A DNA stretch of 29,763 nucleotides from positions 1 through 29,763 of the forward strand of contig SLPP01000303.1 in NCBI GenBank assembly GCA_007131945.1, read 5' to 3'. Below the pieces are notes generated by a model that saw only the letters and a list, made by a program, of their open reading frames with translations, was not told the DNA's origin and did not search any database. Within the stretch, counting starts at the first letter, position 1, and the number at the start of each line of letters is the position of its first letter. Source of the DNA: Paracoccaceae bacterium. Its GTDB lineage: Bacteria > Pseudomonadota > Alphaproteobacteria > Rhodobacterales > Rhodobacteraceae. A program made the translations under genes and the position numbers. Shown here piece by piece: positions 15,336-25,692 of the stretch.

Positions 15336-18300
15336 TTATGAAGACCCGACAGCAGGGTCAAGGGCGGCCCGGTCGAGCGCCGCGCGCAGCACCGCGTCGT
15401 CAAGCCGCATGATCTGCGCCGTTGCGGTCCACAGGATGGCTGCCTCGATCCGCCTGCCGGGATAGAGCGGGCGCAGAAGGTGCAGGTAGGCACCGAGCTG
15501 GCGCAGGACCCCCTCGGGCACATCGGCCGCGGTCTCGGGCACGACGCGGTTGGTCTTGAAATCGACCGCCAGCACCCGGTCGGGCGCGATCCGCAGCCGG
15601 TCGATCACGCCCCAGAGTGGTCGGCCGTCCCAGTCGCCCGAGAGCGCGACCTCGGCCAGCGCGTCCGGCGCGAAGAGTTCGGCAAGTCCCGGCGCGGCGA
15701 GAAGCGCGGCGGCCTCGGCGCGGCAGAGCGCGACCTCGTCCGCCGGCGCGTCGTAGGGGGCGAGCAGTGCCTCGGCGCGGGTGTCGCGGGCCTCGACCGG
15801 GGCCAGCGGGAGGTGTTCGAGCAGCGCATGGATCATCCGCCCGCGCCGCAACGCGACCTCCTCGGATGCGCCGGCCTCACCCGGCAGCGCCTTGGCGCCG
15901 CCGAGGCCGCTCGGTGTCAGCGGAGCGATCCGGGTCGGCGCTGGCGGCAGCGGGCGGGCGAGGCGGTCGAGATCGTCGGTTCGCGGCGCGGCGACCGGCG
16001 GCGGGGTGGCCGGCTCGGGCGCCGGCCATCGCCCCGAGTCGAGGCGCAGCCCGGTTCCGGACGGGAAGTTGCTCGGCACCGCTTCCAGCGCCCGCATGCC
16101 GTTCTCGATGCGCGCATACCATCCCGCCTGCTCCTCGGGCTTGCCGGCGCCGGCGATGATCAGCCAGCGTGCGGCGCGCGTCAGCGCGACATAGAGCAGC
16201 CGGTCGGATTCCTCGCGCCGACGGCTGGCCGCCGCCCGATCCAACGCCGTCTGCGCCTCGGGGGCCTCGTCGGCCGGCATCCGCAGGACCGGCTGGCCGC
16301 CCGCGTCGCGCAGCGTCGCGCGGTCGCGCTCCTGCCGGTCGGCGGTGTCGGGCAGGACGACGACCGGCGCCTCCAGCCCCTTGGCGCCATGCACCGTCAT
16401 CACCCGGATACGCCCGCCGGCCGCCTCGGACTGGCGCTTGATCTCGACCTCGGCGGCCTCCAGCCAGCCGAGGAAGCCGTCGAGCGTCGGGATCTCCTCG
16501 GCCTCGTAGGCCAGCGCCTGTGCGACGAAGGCCTCGATCGCATCCTCGGCCTCGGGTCCGAAGCGGGCGAGCATCCGTCGCCGGCCCTCGTGACGGGTGA
16601 GCACGCGCTCGATCAGCTCGTAGGGGCGCAGGAAGTCAGTCTGGTCGCGCAGGTCCTGCAGGATCGCGACGGTCCCGGCGGCGTCGCGTTCGCCCCGCAG
16701 CCGTTCCCAGAGGAACCGCTTGCCGCGGCCGTGGGCGAGGCGAAAGAGCCGGTCATCGGACCAGCCGAAGAGCGGCGAGCGCAGGGCGCAGGCGAGCGAG
16801 AGGTCATCCTCGGGCAGCGCCAGGAAGCGCAGAAGCGCGATCAGGTCCTGCACCGCCAGTTCCTCGGTCAGCAGCAGCCGGTCGGCCCCCGCGACCGGAA
16901 GCCCCTCGGCCTTGCAGGCGCGGATCACCTCCTGGAACAGGAGCCGCCGGCGACGGACGAGGATCAGGACGTCGCCGGGGCCGACCGGGCGCGGCCCGTC
17001 CGCGGTGACGATCCGCTCGCCGCGGGCGATGATCGCGGCGATCCCGGCCGCGACCTGGCGGGCGAGGCGCACCTCGTGATGCGCCTCGCTGGGCCGGTCG
17101 AGAGGGTCGTCCCAGTCGCCGGGATCGCCCTTCTCGGCGGGCTCGACCAAGGGCCAGAGGTCGACGCGGCCCGGCGCCTCCGGGTGGAAGGCGATGTGCT
17201 CGACATGGCCGCCGAGCCCGTTCTCGTCGGGGTCGTGTGCGAAGCAGGTATCGACGAGCCGCAGGATCGCGTCGGCCGAGCGGAAGGAATGGGTAAGATC
17301 CATCCGCTGCAGCCGCCGCCCGATCGCGGCGAAGCGCGCGTCGAACTCCGCCCGCATCCGGTCGAAGCCGCGCAGGTCCGCGCCCTGGAAAGAATAGATC
17401 GACTGCTTGCGGTCGCCGACGACGAAGATCGTGCGTTCGGTCTCGCGCGCGCTCTGGCCGGCGGTGAATTCCTGCGCCAGATGCCCGATCACCTGCCATT
17501 GTTCGGGGCTCGTGTCCTGTGCCTCGTCGACGAGGATATGGTCGATCCCGCCATCGAGCTTGAAGAGCACCCATTGTGCCACCGCCGGATCGCTCAAGAG
17601 ATCGCGCGCGCGCAGGATCAGGTCGTCGAATTCGAGCCAGCCGCGCGCGGCCTTGGCGGCTTCGGCGGCGGGCAGCCAGTGGCGGGCGAAGCGGTGCAGG
17701 GCGAGGGTGCGCTCGAGGGCGGCAAGGCGCAGCCGCAGCGGGCGCGCCGCCTCGATCCGATCGCCGAGCCCGTCGAGCGCGGCCATCGCGGCCGGTTGCG
17801 ATTGCAGCAGACGCTGGCGCAGCGCCCTGGTCGGCAGCGCCGCACCCTTGGCGGTGAACGGCCCGTTCTTCGTCGCCCCCGCGCCGTGGAGGAGTGCCTT
17901 TTCCAGTGACGGCAGGAGTGCCGGATCGGCGCGGTCGGCGAGCGGCGCAAGCGCTTCGGCGAGCTTGGTGTCGTTGGGCCCGCTCGTCCGCAGCGCCGGC
18001 ACCAGCGCGCGGGCCATCGCCGCCTCGTCGCCGGTGAAGATGCGCGTGACGAGTGCTTCGGCGTCGAAACCCGGCGGCAGGTCGAAAAGCGCGTGCAGGT
18101 CGGCTACGGACGCGTTCGGGCGGAAGGCGTCGCGGAAGCGGCCAAGCTCGTCGAGGACCGAGAAGAGCGTGACCTCGCCCGTCTCGGCGGCGAGCGCGTC
18201 GAGCCGGGACGCTTCGGGCCCCGCGGCGAGGTCGTCGAGCAGCTCCATCCGCAGCGCCTGCAGGCTGCGCGGGTCGGCCTCGGCGAAATCGGGGGCGACA

Positions 18301-18707
18301 CCGGCTTCGAGCGGGAAGCGGCGCAGAAGCGCAGCGCAGAAGGCGTGGATCGTCTGGATCTTCAGCCCGCCCGGCGTTTCCAGCGCGCGGGCGAAAAGTC
18401 GCCGCGCGCGGGCCAGGAGGTCGGGATCGACCACCTCCTCGCCCAGCTCGCGCAGTGCCGCGGCAAGCTCGGCATCGTCCTTCATCGCCCAGTCGCCCAG
18501 CCGCCGGAACAACCGGTTCTGCATCTCGGCCGCGGCCGCCTTGGTATAGGTAAGGCAGAGGATGCGCTGCGGATCCACCCCGCGCAGCAGCAGCCGCGCG
18601 ACGCGATCGGTCAGAACCCGCGTCTTGCCCGAGCCGGCATTGGCCGCAAGCCAGGTCGAGGCCGCTGGCTCCGCCGCCCGGACCTGGCGCAGGGTGGCAT
18701 CATCCAT
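15336..18707 (-). CDS. addA: double-strand break repair helicase-nuclease AddA
   Basis: The large subunit of AddAB, the alphaproteobacterial counterpart of RecBCD. It has 1123 residues. A UvrD/SF1A helicase starts with Walker A Ala-Asn-Ala-Gly-Ser-Gly-Lys-Thr (22-29) and continues through Val-Asp-Glu-Ala-Gln-Asp-Thr-Ser (motif II, near 17530) and Gly-Asp-Arg-Lys-Gln-Ser-Ile-Tyr. Val-His-Gly-Ala-Lys-Gly-Leu-Glu (motif V) follows near 16385. The C-terminal PD-(D/E)XK nuclease has Asp-Phe-Lys-Thr-Asn, with the Asp at about 1049. It degrades broken ends to Chi-like sites and loads RecA. Its ATG overlaps the end of addB by 8 bp, indicating coupled translation. Confidence 0.95.
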   Translation of the reverse strand: MDDATLRQVRAAEPAASTWLAANAGSGKTRVLTDRVARLLLRGVDPQRILCLTYTKAAAAEMQNRLFRRLGDWAMKDDAELAAALRELGEEVVDPDLLARARRLFARALETPGGLKIQTIHAFCAALLRRFPLEAGVAPDFAEADPRSLQALRMELLDDLAAGPEASRLDALAAETGEVTLFSVLDELGRFRDAFRPNASVADLHALFDLPPGFDAEALVTRIFTGDEAAMARALVPALRTSGPNDTKLAEALAPLADRADPALLPSLEKALLHGAGATKNGPFTAKGAALPTRALRQRLLQSQPAAMAALDGLGDRIEAARPLRLRLAALERTLALHRFARHWLPAAEAAKAARGWLEFDDLILRARDLLSDPAVAQWVLFKLDGGIDHILVDEAQDTSPEQWQVIGHLAQEFTAGQSARETERTIFVVGDRKQSIYSFQGADLRGFDRMRAEFDARFAAIGRRLQRMDLTHSFRSADAILRLVDTCFAHDPDENGLGGHVEHIAFHPEAPGRVDLWPLVEPAEKGDPGDWDDPLDRPSEAHHEVRLARQVAAGIAAIIARGERIVTADGPRPVGPGDVLILVRRRRLLFQEVIRACKAEGLPVAGADRLLLTEELAVQDLIALLRFLALPEDDLSLACALRSPLFGWSDDRLFRLAHGRGKRFLWERLRGERDAAGTVAILQDLRDQTDFLRPYELIERVLTRHEGRRRMLARFGPEAEDAIEAFVAQALAYEAEEIPTLDGFLGWLEAAEVEIKRQSEAAGGRIRVMTVHGAKGLEAPVVVLPDTADRQERDRATLRDAGGQPVLRMPADEAPEAQTALDRAAASRRREESDRLLYVALTRAARWLIIAGAGKPEEQAGWYARIENGMRALEAVPSNFPSGTGLRLDSGRWPAPEPATPPPVAAPRTDDLDRLARPLPPAPTRIAPLTPSGLGGAKALPGEAGASEEVALRRGRMIHALLEHLPLAPVEARDTRAEALLAPYDAPADEVALCRAEAAALLAAPGLAELFAPDALAEVALSGDWDGRPLWGVIDRLRIAPDRVLAVDFKTNRVVPETAADVPEGVLRQLGAYLHLLRPLYPGRRIEAAILWTATAQIMRLDDAVLRAALDRAALDPAVGSS

Positions 18708-21636
18708 CGGGATCGCCCACGCCGAAGGTTTCCTCGGGGTCCGTCACCTGCCATTCGCCGCGCCGCGACAGCTGATCGTAGTCGCTTCGGTCGGCATCGC
18801 GCTTGGCCGCGCGGCGGGCGGTGAAGCCCTGTTGTGGCGAAAGGTAGCGGTGCAGGAGCCGGCGCAGGCGGTCGCGGTGCTCGGCGAGCGCGGCGGGGCT
18901 CGCATCGGCGCGGGTGATCCTGAATCTCCGGCCGAGGCCGATGAACTCGGCATCCGCCACCTGTGCCGGGGCAAGACCGGGAAACGCACCTTCTTCGGCC
19001 ATGATCGAAAGAAGGATCAGTTGCTTGTCGAAGGCCGCCTGCTGCGCCTTCGAGGGCGGCTCGCCGGTCTTGTAGTCGAAGATCTGCAGCCGCCCGTCGG
19101 GCAGCAGGTCGATACGGTCGGGCCGGCCGACCAGCCGGAAGGACGGATCGGCCAGGTCCAGCGCGCCCCGTTGCTCGAGCAGGACCGGCGCGCCCGCGAG
19201 GCCCGCGTGCCAGTCGGTGAAGTCGCGTGCGACCCGCGCCAGGCGCGCGCGCCAGAGCGCCCGCGCCGCGGGCCAGGGGACATCCTCGGCCAGCACCTCG
19301 TCGGCGAGCGCCATGAGGGCGGCGGGATCTGCGGGCGCGCCGGGCGGATGGGTGCGGGTGAAGCGGTCGAAGAGCCGGTGCAGCACGATGCCGCGCCGCC
19401 GAGCATCGGGTTCGGCGACGAGCGGGTCCAGCGGTTCGAGCCCGAGGATGTGCCGCGCGTAAATCGCGTAGGGATCGCGGATCAGGTCGCGGATGGCGGT
19501 CACGCGCAGCTCGCGCGGGCGCGCCGCGGCTGGCGGCGCGGGGGCAGGGCGCGGATGACGCCGCGCGGCCTCGGCCGGCACGGCACGCAGGTCGCGCTCG
19601 AAACGCGCGGCGCGGTCGAGCCATGCCAGCCCGCGCGCGCGCATCGCCTCGAGCGCGGCGGGGCCGTTTTGCGCCGGCAGCCCGGCGACCAGGTTCTGCA
19701 GCCGGTTGAGCCAGCGCGCGGGCACCGTCTCGGCCTCGGCGTCGCGGCGGGCACGGCTCAGGATCACCTCGGGCGCGCCGGCGGCCTGCTGGAAGTCGTG
19801 CGCCGAGAGCCCGACCTGCCGCTCGGGCAGCAGGAACCCGGCATCGAGGCGCATTCGCCGGTTGAACCACGGATCGGGCGCGGGGGCTTGCGGCCAGACC
19901 CCCTCGTTCAGCCCGCCGAGGATAACGAGGTCGGCCCCCTGCACCCGCGCCTCGAGCGTGCCGAGAATCTGGATGTCGGGATGCGCCGCGACGCTCTCAC
20001 GCACCGACTGGCCGGCGAAGAGGCCCTCGAGCAGGGCGACGTAGTCGGCGGCGGTTATCTCGCCGGCATGCCCGGCGGCGGCGACCAGATCGTCCAGAAG
20101 CGCCTGCGCCCGGCGCCCGGCCTCGGCCTGCCAGAGCTCGCCCGTCCCGGTGCCGCTCGCCCCGCGCGCCAGGTGCCCGGCAAGGTCGAGATGCCGCGTC
20201 AGCCAGTTGGAGAGCGGGCGCGTGCCGGCCCCGGGCGGCGCCAGCGCGGCGGCAAGCCAGTCGAGCCAGGCGCGGCGTCCGGTGTCGTCCTTCGCCCAGG
20301 GGGCAAGCTCGGGCGCGGTCGGGAAGGGCAGGCCCTCGCGGCGCAGCCAGAGTTCGAGATCGCGCAGATACCGCAGATGCGGGCCGCGGTCGGCGGCGGA
20401 ATGGGCGATCGGGTTCTTCAGCAGCGCGACCAGCGCGCGGGCGTCGGGCCCGTGGCGCAGGAAGGCCGCGCTCTGGCGCAGGAACCGCCCCGGCGCCGAG
20501 AGGGCCAGCGGCCGGCCGGCGCTGTCATCGGGACGCAGCTGCCAGCGGTCCAGCGCAGCGGTCACCTGCCGGGCGAGAAGCCGGTCGGGCGTGATCAGCG
20601 CCGCGCGCCGCCCGGTCCCGGCCGCCTCGCGCAGGATCAACGCGATGGCCAGCGCCTCGGCCCGCGGATCGGGCGCCTCGATCAGCGTCGCACGGGCAAG
20701 CGCGGCCGGCAGATCGCCCAGCCCCGCGCCCTCGGCCCGCCAGCGGTCGGTGACCGGCGCCGGCCTGAGCGCGAGCGAGATGACCCGGTTGCGCTCCGGG
20801 TCGGGGGGCGGGGTGCCGGACCAGGGCGCGACCTCGCCCGGCGTCAGGTCGAGCGCGCGCATCAGCGCGGCGTAGCGGTATTGCGGATGGTCCTCGGAGC
20901 CGAGCGGGTCGGCAAGCGCGGACCAGAGCGGCGCCGGCATGTCGAAATCGAAGCCCGGCAGGATCAGCGCCCCCTGCGGCAGGCGCGCCACCGCCCGCAT
21001 CAGGAGCGCGGTCATCCCGCGCGAGCCGGTCGAGCCGGCGACGATGACCGGATGCGCGGGCGGCTGCGTGCGCCAGCTTTCGATCAGCGCCTCGATCGCC
21101 GCGCGCTGCGCCCCCTGCCGGTCGCGCAGCGCGCCCGGATCGAGGTAGCGCGCGACCAGCCGGATGAAGCGCAGCGACCGCTCCCAGTGCTGCGAATGCT
21201 GGCTCACGTCGAGCTTGTCGAGGGCCGCGAGCGGCACGCCCTCGGCCTGCATCTCGTCGAGTAGCCGGGCCAGGCTGTCGGCCAGGGCGAAGGCGGCATG
21301 GCGGGGGCCGAGGCTGGGATCGGCCGCCAGCAGGCCGCGGATCAGTTGCGCGAGTTCCAGCCGCCGGCGGAGCGCGGCGCGGGGAGCGTCGGTGTCGGCG
21401 GCGTCCAGCGCGGCGATCAGGCGGATGCGCGGCAGGAAGCCCGGGCCGTCCGCCATCAGCGCGGCGCGCAGGCGCGACTGCAGCCGGGCGGTGTTGACCA
21501 GAAGCTCCACCCGCGCGATGGCCTCGGGCGGCTGGCTGGCGAGGCGCGGGCGCAGGCCACGGGCGACCGCGGCGGGAAAGTCGGTGCCGGGGGCTTCAGC
21601 GAAGACCCGGGCGCGGTCGCCGGGCGGAAAGATCAT
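18700..21636 (-). CDS. addB: double-strand break repair protein AddB
   Basis: The second AddAB subunit, 978 residues, of the alphaproteobacterial type. It is an inactivated helicase-like scaffold with a C-terminal RecB-family nuclease whose Asp-Tyr-Lys-Thr-Gly motif has its Asp near residue 854. I see no Walker A motif at the N-terminus. The translated protein contains no cysteine at all, so it cannot hold the cysteine-ligated 4Fe-4S cluster known in Bacillus subtilis AddB. The ATG at 21636 overlaps the tsaE stop by 4 bp (ATGA), and the 3' end overlaps addA by 8 bp. The upstream extension of the frame to 21771 lies inside tsaE and is not real. Confidence 0.93.
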   Translation of the reverse strand: MIFPPGDRARVFAEAPGTDFPAAVARGLRPRLASQPPEAIARVELLVNTARLQSRLRAALMADGPGFLPRIRLIAALDAADTDAPRAALRRRLELAQLIRGLLAADPSLGPRHAAFALADSLARLLDEMQAEGVPLAALDKLDVSQHSQHWERSLRFIRLVARYLDPGALRDRQGAQRAAIEALIESWRTQPPAHPVIVAGSTGSRGMTALLMRAVARLPQGALILPGFDFDMPAPLWSALADPLGSEDHPQYRYAALMRALDLTPGEVAPWSGTPPPDPERNRVISLALRPAPVTDRWRAEGAGLGDLPAALARATLIEAPDPRAEALAIALILREAAGTGRRAALITPDRLLARQVTAALDRWQLRPDDSAGRPLALSAPGRFLRQSAAFLRHGPDARALVALLKNPIAHSAADRGPHLRYLRDLELWLRREGLPFPTAPELAPWAKDDTGRRAWLDWLAAALAPPGAGTRPLSNWLTRHLDLAGHLARGASGTGTGELWQAEAGRRAQALLDDLVAAAGHAGEITAADYVALLEGLFAGQSVRESVAAHPDIQILGTLEARVQGADLVILGGLNEGVWPQAPAPDPWFNRRMRLDAGFLLPERQVGLSAHDFQQAAGAPEVILSRARRDAEAETVPARWLNRLQNLVAGLPAQNGPAALEAMRARGLAWLDRAARFERDLRAVPAEAARRHPRPAPAPPAAARPRELRVTAIRDLIRDPYAIYARHILGLEPLDPLVAEPDARRRGIVLHRLFDRFTRTHPPGAPADPAALMALADEVLAEDVPWPAARALWRARLARVARDFTDWHAGLAGAPVLLEQRGALDLADPSFRLVGRPDRIDLLPDGRLQIFDYKTGEPPSKAQQAAFDKQLILLSIMAEEGAFPGLAPAQVADAEFIGLGRRFRITRADASPAALAEHRDRLRRLLHRYLSPQQGFTARRAAKRDADRSDYDQLSRRGEWQVTDPEETFGVGDPDG

Positions 21637-22088
21637 GCGATCTCCTTCAGGCGCGCGTCCCAACCGGCGCCGTCGGGCAGGAACTCGACCGTTCGGCCGT
21701 CGCCGGGGGCATGCGCGAAGCGCAGCGTCAGCGCGCCGGGCGGTCGGTGCGCGCCCAGCCGCTCGGGCCATTCGACGAGGCAGAGCGCGGTCTCGAACGC
21801 ATCGGCAAGGCCCAGTTCCACGGCCTCGTCGGGGTGGGACAGCCGGTAGAGATCGGTGTGCCAGATGGCGAAGCCAGGCCCGTCATAGACCTGCACCAGC
21901 GTGAAAGTGGGCGAGGGCACCTCCTCGGGCACCGGCAGCAGCGCCTCGATCAGCGCGCGGGCGAAATGCGTCTTGCCGGCGCCGATCGGCCCTTCCAGAA
22001 GCAGCACGTCGCCGGGCCCCAGCGAGGGGGCGAGGGCGCGGGCGAGCCGCTCGGTCGCGTCCGGGTCGGGCAGGGGAAGGGACGTCAT
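21633..22088 (-). CDS. tsaE: tRNA t6A biosynthesis ATPase TsaE
   Basis: A 151-residue P-loop protein with Walker A Gly-Pro-Ile-Gly-Ala-Gly-Lys-Thr (33-40), then Ser-Pro-Thr-Phe-Thr-Leu-Val (59-65) and His-Thr-Asp-Leu-Tyr-Arg-Leu, all conserved in TsaE (YjeE). The later Trp-Pro-Glu-Arg-Leu is also typical. TsaE powers the TsaBDE complex that makes N6-threonylcarbamoyladenosine at position 37 of ANN-decoding tRNAs. It is first in a tightly overlapping run tsaE-addB-addA, with trxA 51 bp further on. It is divergent from hslV with about 100 bp between starts. Confidence 0.93.
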   Translation of the reverse strand: MTSLPLPDPDATERLARALAPSLGPGDVLLLEGPIGAGKTHFARALIEALLPVPEEVPSPTFTLVQVYDGPGFAIWHTDLYRLSHPDEAVELGLADAFETALCLVEWPERLGAHRPPGALTLRFAHAPGDGRTVEFLPDGAGWDARLKEIA

Positions 22089-22134
22089 GGCGGCACCTTA
22101 GCGCCGGCAAACGGGGGCCGCCAGTGGCGCCGGG

Positions 22135-22163
22135 TTGTCCTTTGCCGGGGCCGCGGCCATATA
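22135..22163 (+). promoter_or_regulatory. candidate promoter of hslVU
   Basis: TTGTCC (22135-22140) and CATATA (22158-22163) are separated by 17 bp and end 28 bp before the hslV start. The CCATAT form of the -10 resembles alphaproteobacterial RpoH-type promoters, which would suit a heat-shock protease. Sigma-70 use is equally possible. Confidence 0.45.
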
Positions 22164-22191
22164 GGGCGCAACCTGGACGAAGGGGCAGGAC

Positions 22192-22749
22192 ATGGCAAAG
22201 ACCGACTTTCCCGGCTGGCACGGCACGACCATCCTCGCCGTGCGCCGCGGCGGCGAGGTGGTGGTCGCGGGCGACGGGCAGGTGAGCCTGGGCCAGACGG
22301 TGATCAAGGGCTCGGCGCGCAAGGTCCGCCGCCTCGGCAAGGAGGGGCGGGAGGTCGTCGCCGGTTTCGCCGGTTCGACCGCGGACGCCTTCACGCTGCT
22401 CGAGCGGCTGGAGAAGAAGCTCGAGGCGACGCCGGGGCAACTCGCCCGCGCCTGCGTCGAGCTTGCCAAGGACTGGCGCACCGACAAGTACCTGCGCAAC
22501 CTCGAAGCCATGCTCGTCGTCACCGACGGGGCCGAGCTCTTCGTCATCACCGGCGCCGGCGACGTGCTGGAGCCCGAACACGACGTGACCGCCATCGGTT
22601 CGGGCGGCAACTTCGCGCTGGCGGCCGCCCGCGGGCTGATGGAGAGCGAATTGTCCGCCGAGGACGTCGCCCGCCGGGCCATGGCCATCGCCGCCGAGAT
22701 CTGCGTCTACACCAACGGCAACCTGACCGTGGAAAGCATCCGCAAATGA
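22192..22749 (+). CDS. hslV: ATP-dependent protease peptidase subunit HslV (ClpQ)
   Basis: The proteasome-like peptidase of HslUV, 185 residues. The catalytic threonine is probably Thr12, exposed after removal of an 11-residue propeptide ending Trp-His-Gly before [16 protein letters not shown] and Ala-Gly-Ser-Thr-Ala-Asp-Ala-Phe are family-conserved. Twelve subunits form a double ring capped by HslU hexamers in the cytoplasm. ATG 22192 follows a purine-rich GAAGGGGCAGGA. The stop overlaps the hslU start by 4 bp. Confidence 0.96.
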   Translation: MAKTDFPGWHGTTILAVRRGGEVVVAGDGQVSLGQTVIKGSARKVRRLGKEGREVVAGFAGSTADAFTLLERLEKKLEATPGQLARACVELAKDWRTDKYLRNLEAMLVVTDGAELFVITGAGDVLEPEHDVTAIGSGGNFALAAARGLMESELSAEDVARRAMAIAAEICVYTNGNLTVESIRK

Positions 22750-24047
22750 CCGACCTCACCCCCCGCGAGATCGTCTCCGAGCTCGACCGCTTCATCATCG
22801 GCCAGGCGCCGGCCAAGCGCGCGGTGGCGGTGGCGCTGCGCAACCGCTGGCGGCGCAAGCAGCTCGACCCCGCCCTGCGCGAGGAGGTCTATCCGAAGAA
22901 CATCCTGATGATCGGCCCGACCGGCGTCGGCAAGACCGAGATCAGCCGGCGGCTGGCGAAGCTGGCCCGGGCGCCGTTCCTGAAGGTCGAGGCGACTAAG
23001 TTCACCGAGGTCGGCTATGTCGGCCGCGATGTCGAGCAGATCGTCCGCGACCTCGCCGATGCGGCCATCGCCATGACCCGCGAGGCGATGCGCGAGGAGG
23101 TGCGCAGCCGCGCCCAGGCGAATGCCGAGGAGCGGGTGCTCGACGCCATCGCCGGCACCGATGCCCGTGCCGGGACGCGCGATCTTTTCCGTAAGAAGCT
23201 GCGCGCGGGCGAGCTCGACGACACGATCATCGAGATCGAGATCGCCGATCCCGGCCCCGCCTTCCCGATGATGGAGATCCCCGGCATGCCGCCGGGCGGG
23301 GCGATGAACCTCGGCGACATCTTCGGCAAGGCCTTCGGCGGGCGCACCAAGCGCAAGCGGATGACGGTGGCCGAGAGCCATGACATCCTGATCGGCGAGG
23401 AGGCCGACAAGCTTCTCGACGACGAGGCGGTGAAGGCCGCGGCGCTGGAGGCGGTGGAGCAGAACGGGATCGTCTTCCTCGACGAGATCGACAAGGTCTG
23501 CGCCCGGGCCGAGACGCGCGGTGCCGATGTCAGCCGCGAGGGGGTGCAGCGCGACCTCTTGCCGCTGATCGAGGGGACGACCGTCAGCACGAAATACGGC
23601 CCCGTCAAGACCGACCACATCCTGTTCATCGCCTCGGGCGCGTTCCATGTCGCCAAGCCCTCGGACCTGATTCCCGAGCTGCAGGGCCGGCTGCCGATCC
23701 GGGTGGAGCTGCGCGCGCTGACCGAGGGCGATTTCGTCCGCATCCTGACCGAGACCGACAACGCGCTGACCCTGCAATACCGCGCGCTGATGGAGACCGA
23801 GGAGCTGACCGTCCGCTTCACCGAGGACGGGATCAAGGCGCTTGCCCGGATCGCGGCCGAGGTCAACGAGGCGGTGGAGAACATCGGCGCGCGGCGTCTC
23901 TACACGGTGATGGAGCGCGTCTTCGAGGAGCTCAGCTTCACCGCGCCGGACCGCGCCGGGCAGACGATCGAGATCGATGCCGCGTTCGTCGAGAAGAATA
24001 TCGGCGATCTTGCCCGGTCCGCCGATCTCAGCCGCTACGTTCTCTAG
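22746..24047 (+). CDS. hslU: HslUV unfoldase ATPase subunit HslU (ClpY)
   Basis: The AAA+ unfoldase of HslUV, 433 residues. It has Walker A Gly-Pro-Thr-Gly-Val-Gly-Lys-Thr (57-64), the pore loop Gly-Tyr-Val-Gly, and Walker B Ile-Val-Phe-Leu-Asp-Glu-Ile-Asp (Asp246). The intermediate (I) domain lies between them. The C-terminal Leu-Ser-Arg-Tyr-Val-Leu tail is the part that docks into HslV and activates it. The start is the ATG overlapping the hslV stop (ATGA), so the two are translationally coupled. The gene ends 48 bp before the convergent mnmA stop. Confidence 0.96.
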   Translation: MTDLTPREIVSELDRFIIGQAPAKRAVAVALRNRWRRKQLDPALREEVYPKNILMIGPTGVGKTEISRRLAKLARAPFLKVEATKFTEVGYVGRDVEQIVRDLADAAIAMTREAMREEVRSRAQANAEERVLDAIAGTDARAGTRDLFRKKLRAGELDDTIIEIEIADPGPAFPMMEIPGMPPGGAMNLGDIFGKAFGGRTKRKRMTVAESHDILIGEEADKLLDDEAVKAAALEAVEQNGIVFLDEIDKVCARAETRGADVSREGVQRDLLPLIEGTTVSTKYGPVKTDHILFIASGAFHVAKPSDLIPELQGRLPIRVELRALTEGDFVRILTETDNALTLQYRALMETEELTVRFTEDGIKALARIAAEVNEAVENIGARRLYTVMERVFEELSFTAPDRAGQTIEIDAAFVEKNIGDLARSADLSRYVL

Positions 24048-24068
24048 CCGCCGGGGCTGGCCGCGGCG

Positions 24069-24093
24069 GCCCGATCCGCGTCGCGGGTCGGGC
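24069..24093. terminator. hairpin between convergent hslU and mnmA
   Basis: A 9-bp stem GCCCGATCC/GGGTCGGGC, with one G-T pair and a seven-base loop, fills the gap between the two stops. It has no T-run, so it may be an RNA 3' end structure for both genes rather than a classic terminator. Confidence 0.4.
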
Positions 24094-24095
24094 GG

Positions 24096-25235
24096 TCAGT
24101 CGCCGCGCCAGATCCAGCCGCCGCCGAAGACCCGGCTGCCGCCGGTCTCGTAGAAGACGCAGGCCTGACCGGGGCTCACGCCTTCCTCGGCATGCAGCAG
24201 TTCGACCTCGGCGCTGTCCGGGCCGGTCGGCCGGATCACGGCCTCGGCCGGCGGGCGTGTCGAGCGGATGCGGACCGAGAGCGGCCATTCCGGCCGCGAC
24301 TCGAAGGGCGCGTCGCCCAGCCAGTTGATCTCGCGCACCGGGACAAGGCGGCTGCGCAGGGCCTCCTTCGGGCCGACGACGACGCGCCGCGCCGCCGGAT
24401 CGAGGCGCACGACATAGAGCGGGTCGGCAAGCCCGCCGATGCCGAGGCCGCGCCGCTGGCCGATCGTGTAGTGGATCACGCCGCGATGCGTGCCCAGGAC
24501 ATTGCCGTCCATGTCCACGATCTCGCCCGGATCGGCCGCGCCGGGGCGCAGCTTCTCGATCACCGCAGCATAGTTGCCGTTCGGCACGAAGCAGATGTCC
24601 TGGCTGTCGGGCTTGTCGGCGACCGACAGACCGTGCTTGGCCGCCAGCGCCCGCGTCTCGGCCTTCGAGCGCAGATGGCCGAGCGGAAAGCGCAGGTAGT
24701 CGAGCTGATCGGCCGTGGTCGAGAACAGGAAATAGGATTGGTCGCGCGCCGGATCGGCCGCCATGTGCAGCTCGGCCCCGTGGTCGCCCATCTTGCGCTG
24801 GATGTAATGCCCGGTCGCCATGCAGTCGGCATCGAGATCGCGCGCCGTCTCCAGCAGGTCGCGGAACTTGACCCGCTCGTTGCAGCGGATGCAGGGCACG
24901 GGCGTCGCGCCGGCCAGATAGGCATCGGCGAACTCGTCGATCACCGCCGCGCGGAAGGTGTTCTCGTAGTCGAGAACGTAATGCGGAAATCCCAGCGCCT
25001 CGGCCACGCGGCGGGCGTCGTGGATGTCGCGGCCGGCGCAGCAGGCGCCCTTCTTCGCCAGCGCCGCGCCGTGATCGTAGAGCTGCAGCGTGACGCCGAT
25101 CACGTCATACCCTTCGCGCGCCAGTTCCGCGGCCACGACCGAGCTGTCCACGCCGCCTGACATGGCGACGAGAACCCGCGTCTCGGACGGGGGCTTGGCA
25201 AAGCCGAGCGAATTGAGCGCCAGGTCGCGCGCCAT
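24096..25235 (-). CDS. mnmA: tRNA-specific 2-thiouridylase MnmA
   Basis: Makes 2-thiouridine at wobble position 34 of Lys, Glu and Gln tRNAs. It has 379 residues. The PP-loop Ser-Gly-Gly-Val-Asp-Ser-Ser is at 26-32. The two catalytic cysteines are Cys118 ([10 protein letters not shown], equivalent to E. coli Cys102) and Cys215 (Ser-Gln-Asp-Ile-Cys-Phe-Val, equivalent to Cys199). [10 protein letters not shown] is conserved. An N-terminal leader of about 20 residues precedes the PP-loop domain. ATG 25235 is the start. It is divergent from sciP, an arrangement I associate with Rhodobacterales ctrA loci. Confidence 0.95.
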   Translation of the reverse strand: MARDLALNSLGFAKPPSETRVLVAMSGGVDSSVVAAELAREGYDVIGVTLQLYDHGAALAKKGACCAGRDIHDARRVAEALGFPHYVLDYENTFRAAVIDEFADAYLAGATPVPCIRCNERVKFRDLLETARDLDADCMATGHYIQRKMGDHGAELHMAADPARDQSYFLFSTTADQLDYLRFPLGHLRSKAETRALAAKHGLSVADKPDSQDICFVPNGNYAAVIEKLRPGAADPGEIVDMDGNVLGTHRGVIHYTIGQRRGLGIGGLADPLYVVRLDPAARRVVVGPKEALRSRLVPVREINWLGDAPFESRPEWPLSVRIRSTRPPAEAVIRPTGPDSAEVELLHAEEGVSPGQACVFYETGGSRVFGGGWIWRGD

Positions 25236-25313
25236 GGATGCACCGGTGGTTTCGGAAACTCGCGCGAATATAGGAAAATTCGACGCGTTCTCAACCCCCC
25301 GTGCCCGTCGTCC

Positions 25314-25328
25314 TAAACCCGCCGTTAA
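25314..25328. promoter_or_regulatory. near-consensus CtrA box upstream of sciP
   Basis: TAAA (25314-25317), seven GC-rich bases, then TTAA (25325-25328), one mismatch from TTAA-N7-TTAA. It ends 47 bp before the sciP start and lies in the 140-bp region shared with divergent mnmA. Confidence 0.45.
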
Positions 25329-25375
25329 AGAACCGGCGGCACCTTCATTCGCGGGATGAAGGAAGGGTGTGTGCC

Positions 25376-25654
25376 ATGTACCTGAAAAAGATCGACGGCC
25401 CGCGGGCCGTGAGGCTGTCGGACGGGTCGATCCTGACCCGCGCCGACCTGCCGTCCGAAAAGACCCGCCGCTGGGTGGCCAGCCGCAAGGTGGTGGTGGT
25501 CAAGGCGGTGGAGGCGGGACTGATCACGATGAAGGAGGCGATGGAGCGTTACGCGCTGAGCGAAGAGGAATTCGATGCCTGGCGCCGGGCGGTCGAGGAA
25601 CACGGTCTGGATGCGCTGAAGGTGACGGCGCTTCAAAGGTATAGACAACCATAG
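25376..25654 (+). CDS. sciP: SciP (DUF1153), small CtrA inhibitory protein
   Basis: A 92-residue helix-turn-helix protein beginning [12 protein letters not shown]. The DUF1153 core [14 protein letters not shown] is followed by the recognition region [13 protein letters not shown]. In Caulobacter SciP binds CtrA on DNA and blocks RNA polymerase recruitment, delaying CtrA-activated genes. The frame runs back to 25301, but ATG 25376 gives the family length and has GGAAGG upstream. It sits 93 bp upstream of ctrA on the same strand, so activator and inhibitor are physically linked. Confidence 0.92.
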   Translation: MYLKKIDGPRAVRLSDGSILTRADLPSEKTRRWVASRKVVVVKAVEAGLITMKEAMERYALSEEEFDAWRRAVEEHGLDALKVTALQRYRQP

Positions 25655-25692
25655 GTAGAATGTGTATGGATCTTCTGCACGGTAACCGGGCG

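Noticed and set aside
15480..17909. Long plus-strand open frame of 809 codons opposite addA
   Set aside because: It is the antisense shadow of addA in high-GC DNA; its composition is Arg/Gly/Pro/His-rich and without recognisable domains.
18562..21264. Long plus-strand open frame of 900 codons opposite addB
   Set aside because: Antisense shadow of addB, with the same low-complexity Arg/Gly-rich composition and no domain.
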